Shown here one piece after another: positions 58,743 to 64,000 of a stretch of 64,000 bases of DNA. A model generated the notes under the pieces. It saw nothing but the letters and a program-made list of their open reading frames with translations. It was not told the origin of the DNA and did not search any database. Numbering within the stretch: the stretch's first letter is position 1; every line of letters begins with the position of its first letter. The translations under genes and the position numbers were made by a program. The DNA is taken from contig NZ_JARHTP010000014.1 of NCBI RefSeq assembly GCF_029223485.1, positions 124,001 to 188,000 on the forward strand, written 5' to 3'. The DNA is from Streptomyces coacervatus (lineage in GTDB: Bacteria; Actinomycetota; Actinomycetes; Streptomycetales; Streptomycetaceae).

Positions 58743-60724
58743 GCGCAGACAAACGGCCGGGCCTCGCCGACGCCACCCGTGGCCGCATCCTCTTCGGCGG
58801 CGACTACAACCCCGAGCAGTGGCCCGAGGAGACCTGGCACGAGGACGTACGGCTGATGCGCGACGCCGGCGTCAACTCCGTCACCCTCGGTGTCTTCTCC
58901 TGGGCGAAGCTCGAACCCCGGCCGGGGGAGCGGGAGTTCGGCTGGCTCGACCGGCTGATGGACCTCATGTACGAAAACAGCATCGGTGTCGTCCTCGCCA
59001 CCCCCACCTCCTCGCCCCCGCCCTGGCTCGGCCGGCTGCACCCCGAGACCCTGCCCCGCGACGAGGACGGCCGCAGCGAATGGTGGGGCGGTCGCCAGCA
59101 CTTCTCGCACTCCAGCGCCGCCTACCGCCGCTACGCCGCCGCCATCACCGAGGACCTCGCCGCCCGCTACGGCGGCCACCCCGCCCTCACCATGTGGCAC
59201 ATCAACAACGAGTACTGCACCTACGACTGGGGCGACGAGGCCGCCGCCCGCTTCCGCCGCTGGCTGCAGACGAAGTACGGCACCCTCGACGCCCTCAACT
59301 CCGCCTGGGGCACCGCCTTCTGGAGCCAGGGCTACGGCGACTGGGAGGAGGTCCTGCCGCCCCGCCACGCCCACTACCTGAAGAACCCCGCCCAGGTCCT
59401 GGACTTCAAACGCTTCACCTCCGACATGCTCCTGGAGTGCTACGTCGCCGAGCGCGACATCGTCCGCCGTCACACCCCGTCCCCCATTCCGGTCACGACC
59501 AACTTCATGCCGCTGTGGGTCGGCCAGGACGCCTGGCGGTGGGCGGAGGAGGAGGACGTCGTCTCCGTCGATCTGTATCCCGATCCGCGCGACCCCCTCG
59601 GCGCCCAGCACGGCGCCCTCGTACAGGACATGACCCGCTCGCAGGCCCGCGGCCCCTGGATGCTCATGGAGCAGGCGGCGGGACCCGTCAACTGGCGCGG
59701 GGTCAACCACCCCAAGCCCCGCGGCCTCAACCGCCTCTGGTCCCTCCAGGCCGTCGCCCGCGGCGCCGACGCCGTCTGCTACTTCCAGTGGCGCCAGTCC
59801 AGGCAGGGCGCGGAGAAGTTCCACTCCGGGATGGTCAGCCATGCGGGGGAGGAGGGGCGTACGTACCAGGAGGTCAAGCAGCTCGGCGCCGAACTCGCCG
59901 GAATCAGTGGAGAAGTGACTGGCAGTCACACATCCAACGACATCGCGATCCTGCACGACTGGCACTCCTGGTGGGCCGGTTCCCACGAGGGCCGTCTCTC
60001 CACCCAGGTCGACTACGCCGAGGTCCTGACCACCTGGCACCGCGCCCTCTGGCAGGCCCACCTCGCCACCGACTTCGCCCACCCCGAACACGACCTGACC
60101 GCCTACAAGTTGGTCGTCGTTCCTCAGCTGTACGCCCTCACGGATGCCGCGATCGACAACCTCCTCGTGTACGTCCGCTCCGGCGGCACCCTCGTCTGCG
60201 GGTTCCTGACCGGCATCGCCGACGAGGACGACCGGGTGCGCCCCGGCGGCATGGACCCGCGCCTGCGCGAACTGTTCGGCATCCGCACGCTGCACGAGTG
60301 GTGGCCGCTGGACGCGGAGGAGACCGCCGAGACCGACGGCTTCTGCGGGACCCTGTGGTCGGAGGAGATCGAGGCGGCCGGGGATGCTTCGGTCGAGGTC
60401 GCCTACAAGGGCGGCGAACTCGACGGGCTGCCCGCCGTTCTCCGTAACGGCCGCGCCTGGTACGTGTCCACGCTCCCCGAGCCGCATGCGCTGCGTGTCC
60501 TGCTCGCCGGGATCGCGGCCGACGCCGGCGCCCGTCCCGTCCTCGACGGCCTGCCCGACCGGCTCGAGGCGGTCCGCCGCGGCGACCTGCTCTTCGTGCT
60601 CAACCACGGGCGGGAGTCGGTGACGGTGCAGGTGCCGGGCACCCACCGCGACCTGCTGACGGGAGCGACGGTCAGGGCCGAGGTCACCCTCGGCCGGTAC
60701 GGCGTGGTGGTGTTGCGCCCATGA
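58739..60724 (+). CDS. GH42 beta-galactosidase
   Basis: A 661-residue cytoplasmic beta-galactosidase. Acid/base Glu158 is in MWHINNEYCTYD and nucleophile Glu311 in WMLMEQAAGPVNWRG, within a TIM barrel starting ILFGGDYNPEQWPEETW. The trimerisation domain and a small C-terminal beta domain follow. No signal peptide, so it acts on imported oligosaccharides; in xyloglucan the galactose sits on xylose side chains. ATGA overlaps join it to the GH74 gene before and the GH95 gene after. Confidence 0.93.
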   Translation: MSADKRPGLADATRGRILFGGDYNPEQWPEETWHEDVRLMRDAGVNSVTLGVFSWAKLEPRPGEREFGWLDRLMDLMYENSIGVVLATPTSSPPPWLGRLHPETLPRDEDGRSEWWGGRQHFSHSSAAYRRYAAAITEDLAARYGGHPALTMWHINNEYCTYDWGDEAAARFRRWLQTKYGTLDALNSAWGTAFWSQGYGDWEEVLPPRHAHYLKNPAQVLDFKRFTSDMLLECYVAERDIVRRHTPSPIPVTTNFMPLWVGQDAWRWAEEEDVVSVDLYPDPRDPLGAQHGALVQDMTRSQARGPWMLMEQAAGPVNWRGVNHPKPRGLNRLWSLQAVARGADAVCYFQWRQSRQGAEKFHSGMVSHAGEEGRTYQEVKQLGAELAGISGEVTGSHTSNDIAILHDWHSWWAGSHEGRLSTQVDYAEVLTTWHRALWQAHLATDFAHPEHDLTAYKLVVVPQLYALTDAAIDNLLVYVRSGGTLVCGFLTGIADEDDRVRPGGMDPRLRELFGIRTLHEWWPLDAEETAETDGFCGTLWSEEIEAAGDASVEVAYKGGELDGLPAVLRNGRAWYVSTLPEPHALRVLLAGIAADAGARPVLDGLPDRLEAVRRGDLLFVLNHGRESVTVQVPGTHRDLLTGATVRAEVTLGRYGVVVLRP

Positions 60725-62973
60725 GCCCTATGCACCCCGTGAACCCCGTGAACCCCCTGAACCCCGTGAACCCCGTGAACCCCGTCCACGGAACCTGGGA
60801 ATCTCTCCCCGCCACCCGCTGGGAGGACGGTTTCCTGAGCGGCAACGGCCACCACGGCGCCCTTGCGTTCGGTGATCCGAACGATGAACAGGTCGTCGTC
60901 TCGCACCACGCCCTCGTCCGCCCCAACGGCAGCGAGACCGCCCGTCCGCCCCGCCTCGCGGCCCAACTGCCTTTGCTACAGGACCAGTTGCTCGCCAGCG
61001 AGCTGCATGCCGCCGAGAGCTTCACGGACGGGCGTGACCTGCAGTGGGTGCAGCCCTTCCATCCCGCTTTTCAGCTACGGCTGCGCAGGGCGTCCGGCGA
61101 GGAGCCGCGCCGCTACCGCCGCTCCGTCGACTTCGCCACCGGCGTGGTGAAGGCGGTGTGCGAGGGCTGGAGCAGCCGCGTCTTCGTGTCCCGCGCCGAC
61201 GACGTGATCGTCCAGCACGTCACGGCCCCCGACCCCGACCTCGACATCGCCCTGGACCACCGCCTGCCGGGCGTGCCCCAGGGTCTTTCCGTCGGCGACG
61301 CCGCGGTCCTCACCCCCGAGGGCGCCCTGCTCACCCTGCGCGTCCGCTACCCCGGCAGCGACACGGCGTACACGGGGGTCACGCTCGTCGTGGTCACCGG
61401 CGGCCGTACGGTGCTGACGCCCCCCGGCCTGAAGGTCACCGGCGCGGAGTCCGTCCTGCTGCTGACCCGAGTGCTGCGGCACACGGGCGAGCTGGACACG
61501 ACGCCCCGCGCCCGCGCCCTGCGCGAACTGCTGTCGGCCGACGAGGACCCGTACACCGCCCTCCTGGACCGCCATACGGCCATCCACCGCACCGCCTACG
61601 AGCGCGTCACCCTCGACCTGGACGCCGACCCCGCCGAACGCGCCCTGCCCGGCTCGGAGTTGCTCGCCCGCCCGGACAGTCCCGCCCTCCTGGAGCGCCT
61701 CTTCGCCGCCGGCCGCTACCACCTGCTCTCCGCGAGCGGTCTGTTCCCGCCCCGTCTGGTCGGCCTGTGGACCGGCGACTGGAACACGGCATGGGCGGGG
61801 GCGTTCACCAACGACGCCAACCTCAACCTCCAGACCGCCTCCGCAGCGGCCGCCGCCCTCCCCGAAGTGACGGCAGCCCACGCCTCTCTGATCCAGCGTC
61901 AGCTGCCCGACTGGGCCGAGAACGCCCGCGCGGTCTTCGGTGCCCGCGGCGTCGTCGCCCCGGCCCACAGCGACGGCGAGTCCGGGCTGACGTACCACTT
62001 CAGCCGCGAGTACCCCCTGCACCTGTGGACCGCGGGCGCCGACTGGCTGCTCAAGCCCCTCGTCGACCACGACGAGACCAACGGCTCCAGGGATCCCCGT
62101 ACCGCCCATGCACTCGCCCAAGTCGCCCTGTTCTACGAGGACTTCCTCACCCGGACCGACAAGGACGGCAATCTCGTCGTCGTCCCCTCCTACTCGCCCG
62201 AGAACCGCCCCGCCAACGCCAGCTGGGGCGCGATCAACGCGGCCATGGACCTCTCGGCCGCCCGGCACGCCCTGCTGACCGCCGCCGACTACCACCCGGG
62301 GCCGAACGGGGACCGCTGGCGCGCTCTCGCCGACCGGCTGCCGCCCCACCGCATCAACGCCGACGGCGCCCTCGCCGAATGGGCCTGGCCCGGCCTGGAC
62401 GACACCTACGACCACCGCCACCTCAGCCACCTCTACGGCGTCTGGCCGCTCGACGAGATCAACCCGTACGACACCCCCGGCCTCGCGGCCGCCGCCCACC
62501 GTGCCCTCGAACTGCGCGGTGCCGAGAACGACTCCGCCCACGGCCATCTCCACCACGCCCTCGTCGCCGCGCGCCTGCGCGACGGCGAACGGGTCGCGCA
62601 CGCACTCGGCCAGGTCCTCAAGGGCGACTTCTTCCACGCCTCCCTGATGAGCGCGCACTACCCGAACCGCGACGTCTACAACGCCGACGCCGCGCACACC
62701 CTCCCCGCCGTGCTGATCGAGATGCTCGTGCAGTCGACCCCGGACCGCCTGGTCCTGCTGCCCGCGCTCCCGATGGCGTACCCGAAAGGCCAACTCCTCG
62801 GAATCCGCACCCGGTTCGGGGCGGAGCTCGACCTCACCTGGAATCCGCAGGAAACGACCGCGGTGCTGCGCCCCACCCGTAGCCACCGCGTCGAACTCAG
62901 GACTTCCGCCGGCACCCGACCGCTCGATCTCGTCGCCGGAGAAGACCACGTCCTCGCCCTGGGGGCGTGGTAA
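60721..62973 (+). CDS. GH95 alpha-L-fucosidase-like enzyme
   Basis: A 750-residue cytoplasmic hydrolase with GH95 layout: beta domain (about 25-255), linker, (alpha/alpha)6 barrel and C-terminal domain. Catalytic equivalents are the N-x-N pair N367/N369 in TNDANLNLQ and Glu494 in VPSYSPEN. The usual IDGNFG box is replaced by NADAAH, though Asp656 stays in register. Expected to remove 1,2-linked fucose (or L-galactose) from xyloglucan oligosaccharides. The N-terminus is a 9-bp tandem repeat (PVN x5). Starts by ATGA overlap; a second ATG at 60730 is possible. Confidence 0.88.
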   Translation: MSPMHPVNPVNPLNPVNPVNPVHGTWESLPATRWEDGFLSGNGHHGALAFGDPNDEQVVVSHHALVRPNGSETARPPRLAAQLPLLQDQLLASELHAAESFTDGRDLQWVQPFHPAFQLRLRRASGEEPRRYRRSVDFATGVVKAVCEGWSSRVFVSRADDVIVQHVTAPDPDLDIALDHRLPGVPQGLSVGDAAVLTPEGALLTLRVRYPGSDTAYTGVTLVVVTGGRTVLTPPGLKVTGAESVLLLTRVLRHTGELDTTPRARALRELLSADEDPYTALLDRHTAIHRTAYERVTLDLDADPAERALPGSELLARPDSPALLERLFAAGRYHLLSASGLFPPRLVGLWTGDWNTAWAGAFTNDANLNLQTASAAAAALPEVTAAHASLIQRQLPDWAENARAVFGARGVVAPAHSDGESGLTYHFSREYPLHLWTAGADWLLKPLVDHDETNGSRDPRTAHALAQVALFYEDFLTRTDKDGNLVVVPSYSPENRPANASWGAINAAMDLSAARHALLTAADYHPGPNGDRWRALADRLPPHRINADGALAEWAWPGLDDTYDHRHLSHLYGVWPLDEINPYDTPGLAAAAHRALELRGAENDSAHGHLHHALVAARLRDGERVAHALGQVLKGDFFHASLMSAHYPNRDVYNADAAHTLPAVLIEMLVQSTPDRLVLLPALPMAYPKGQLLGIRTRFGAELDLTWNPQETTAVLRPTRSHRVELRTSAGTRPLDLVAGEDHVLALGAW

Positions 62974-63013
62974 CCACCCCCGCAACTCCCCCCCACCCAT
63001 GGAAGGGACACCC

Positions 63014-63727
63014 ATGGCAAAGAGCACTCTTCGCAAGGTGACCATGGCCGTGCTGGCCCCGGCGATGGCCATCGGCGCCACCGTCGGCCTCGCGTCCGCC
63101 CCCGCCTCCGCGGCCGTCTGGAGCTCCTGCGCCCAGTACGGCAACACGACCCTGAACGGCTACACGCTCTACAACAACATCTGGGGCTCCGGCGCCGGCG
63201 CCCAGTGCATATGGGCCAACTCCGGCACCAACTGGGGCGTCAACGCCAACCACCCCAACACCAGCGGGATCAAGTCCTACCCGAACGCCAAGAAGGTGAT
63301 CAACAAGTCGATCACCTCGCTCGGTTCGCTCTCCAGCAGCTACAACGTCAGCGTCCCGTCGTCCGGCGCGTACAACACGTCGTACGACATCTGGGACAGC
63401 AACTACAAGTACGAGATCATGCTCTGGGTCAACAAGACCGGAGCCGTCGGCCCGCTCGGCACCTCGCAGGGCACCCTCACCCTCGGCGGTCACACCTGGA
63501 CCGTCTACAAGGGCAACAACGGCTCCAACGACGTGTTCTCGTTCGTCCGCACCTCGAACTCGTCCTCCGGCACCGTCAACGTCCTGCCGATCCTGAAGTG
63601 GATCAAGGACACCAAGGGCTGGTTCGGCAATGTGACCATCGGGGACTTCCAGTTCGGCTTCGAGATCACGTCCTCGTCCGGCGGCCTGGACTTCGTGGTC
63701 AACAGCGAGAGCGTCAGCAGCAGTTGA
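63014..63727 (+). CDS. secreted GH12 endoglucanase/xyloglucanase
   Basis: A 237-residue secreted beta-jelly-roll hydrolase. The signal peptide ends near ASAPASA-AVWSS. The catalytic nucleophile is Glu134 in YEIMLWVNK and the acid/base Glu217 in FGFEITSSSGG. CAQYGN and GAQCIWAN hold a probable disulfide. GH12 enzymes cut beta-1,4-glucans, and several prefer xyloglucan, which fits the neighbours. No cellulose-binding module. GGAAGGGA is 5 to 12 bases before ATG 63014; the earlier in-frame ATG 62999 is less likely. 40 bases after the GH95 stop. Confidence 0.93.
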   Translation: MAKSTLRKVTMAVLAPAMAIGATVGLASAPASAAVWSSCAQYGNTTLNGYTLYNNIWGSGAGAQCIWANSGTNWGVNANHPNTSGIKSYPNAKKVINKSITSLGSLSSSYNVSVPSSGAYNTSYDIWDSNYKYEIMLWVNKTGAVGPLGTSQGTLTLGGHTWTVYKGNNGSNDVFSFVRTSNSSSGTVNVLPILKWIKDTKGWFGNVTIGDFQFGFEITSSSGGLDFVVNSESVSSS

Positions 63728-63762
63728 CGTTGATGCGGGCGGGGTGGGGTTTGATGGACCCC

Positions 63763-64000
63763 ATGCGTATCCTCACCCCCCTCCGCAGCGCGCTGACGGC
63801 CGCTGCCGCCCTGCTCGCCATACCGGGCACCGCGGCAGCGGCACCCGCCTCCGTGGCTCCCGTATCCCCCTTGCAGCCGGTCGCCTCCCTCGCCGCCGAA
63901 CGCCTCGCCACCGCCGACCTGGTGGCCGCGGCCAAGTGGGGCACCGACAGCCCCATCGACGACCCCGCCCGCGAGCAGGTGGTCCTCGACACCGTCGCCG
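63763..64000 (+). CDS. secreted chorismate mutase (AroQ gamma type), 3' end beyond window
   Basis: The visible 79 residues show a signal peptide (LRSALTAAAALLAIPGTAAAA) followed by VASLAAERLATADLVAAAKWGT and DSPIDDPAREQVVLDTVA. The VAAAKWGTDSPIDDPAREQ stretch closely resembles the opening helix of exported gamma-class chorismate mutases such as that of Mycobacterium tuberculosis, including the active-site Lys. ATG 63754 is also in frame. Because most of the gene is missing, catalytic completeness cannot be judged. Confidence 0.8.
   Translation, partial: MRILTPLRSALTAAAALLAIPGTAAAAPASVAPVSPLQPVASLAAERLATADLVAAAKWGTDSPIDDPAREQVVLDTVA

Overview
The window is very GC-rich, with GTG and TTG starts, strong AGGAGG-type ribosome sites, twin-arginine lipoprotein signals and sortase-type wall proteins. 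Its gene content (thiamine ABC operon behind a THI element, polyamine/GABA genes, PucR and Lrp regulators, GH74/GH12 secreted glycanases) points to a Streptomyces chromosome. No tRNA, rRNA, transposase or CRISPR array is visible. Almost every base belongs to a conventional gene.

Layout. (1) 1-5560: a divergent lipoprotein, rlmN, then a TPP riboswitch driving thiB-thiP-thiQ, closed by a 13-bp hairpin. (2) 5582-10392: an LAETG wall protein, a LOG-family protein, a VOC protein and a two-gene ABC exporter, all on the minus strand. (3) 10417-15286: first polyamine block, with an omega-aminotransferase, an Lrp regulator, a divergent aminobutyraldehyde dehydrogenase and an orphan PotD-like lipoprotein. 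(4) 15323-19188: a four-gene operon of ABC-2 transporter plus NarL-type two-component system. (5) 19332-24702: YceI, a sortase with its substrate, an ECF sigma factor with a membrane partner, a leaderless membrane-protein gene, and a sigma factor fused to a ZAS anti-sigma motif and an outward-facing domain. (6) 24740-29252: LysR regulator divergent from pvcA-pvcB-pvcC homologues, a probable isonitrile (isocyanide) natural-product locus. (7) 29412-33204: GDPD phosphodiesterase, probable aminodeoxyfutalosine deaminase, a repeat-rich DUF4190-like membrane protein and a NADAR protein. (8) 33416-40612: second polyamine block (dehydrogenase, PotD, PotA, PotB, PotC, PuuB-like FAD oxidase). (9) 40637-49356: a gene with a remarkable ribosome-site-masking leader, a PAP2 phosphatase, gabT, a membrane ATPase, a PucR regulator and a gabD-like dehydrogenase. 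(10) 49387-49455: an orphan Zur-like box beside a 17-bp terminator hairpin. (11) 49480-63727: a xyloglucan utilisation locus. (12) 63763-end: start of a secreted chorismate mutase.

How it works together. Blocks 3, 8 and 9 supply uptake and most steps from putrescine-type polyamines through aminobutyraldehyde and GABA to succinate; the gamma-glutamyl-polyamine ligase and hydrolase are not in the window. Block 11 has secreted GH74 and GH12 enzymes to cut xyloglucan, a lipoprotein plus two permeases (no ATPase, so a shared MsiK-type ATPase is presumed) to import oligosaccharides, and cytoplasmic GH42, GH95 and GH3 enzymes to strip galactose, fucose and glucose. Two identical LacI-type palindromes lie between the divergent GH3 gene and the transporter operon. 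No alpha-xylosidase or LacI regulator is present in the window.

The strongest candidates for something new are the pvcABC-like isonitrile locus lodged between the polyamine blocks, the Zur box plus hairpin at 49387-49455, the 22-bp leader hairpin at 40716-40772, and the xyloglucan locus with its unusual GH3 and GH95 enzymes. All family assignments come from reading motifs by eye; none was checked against a database.
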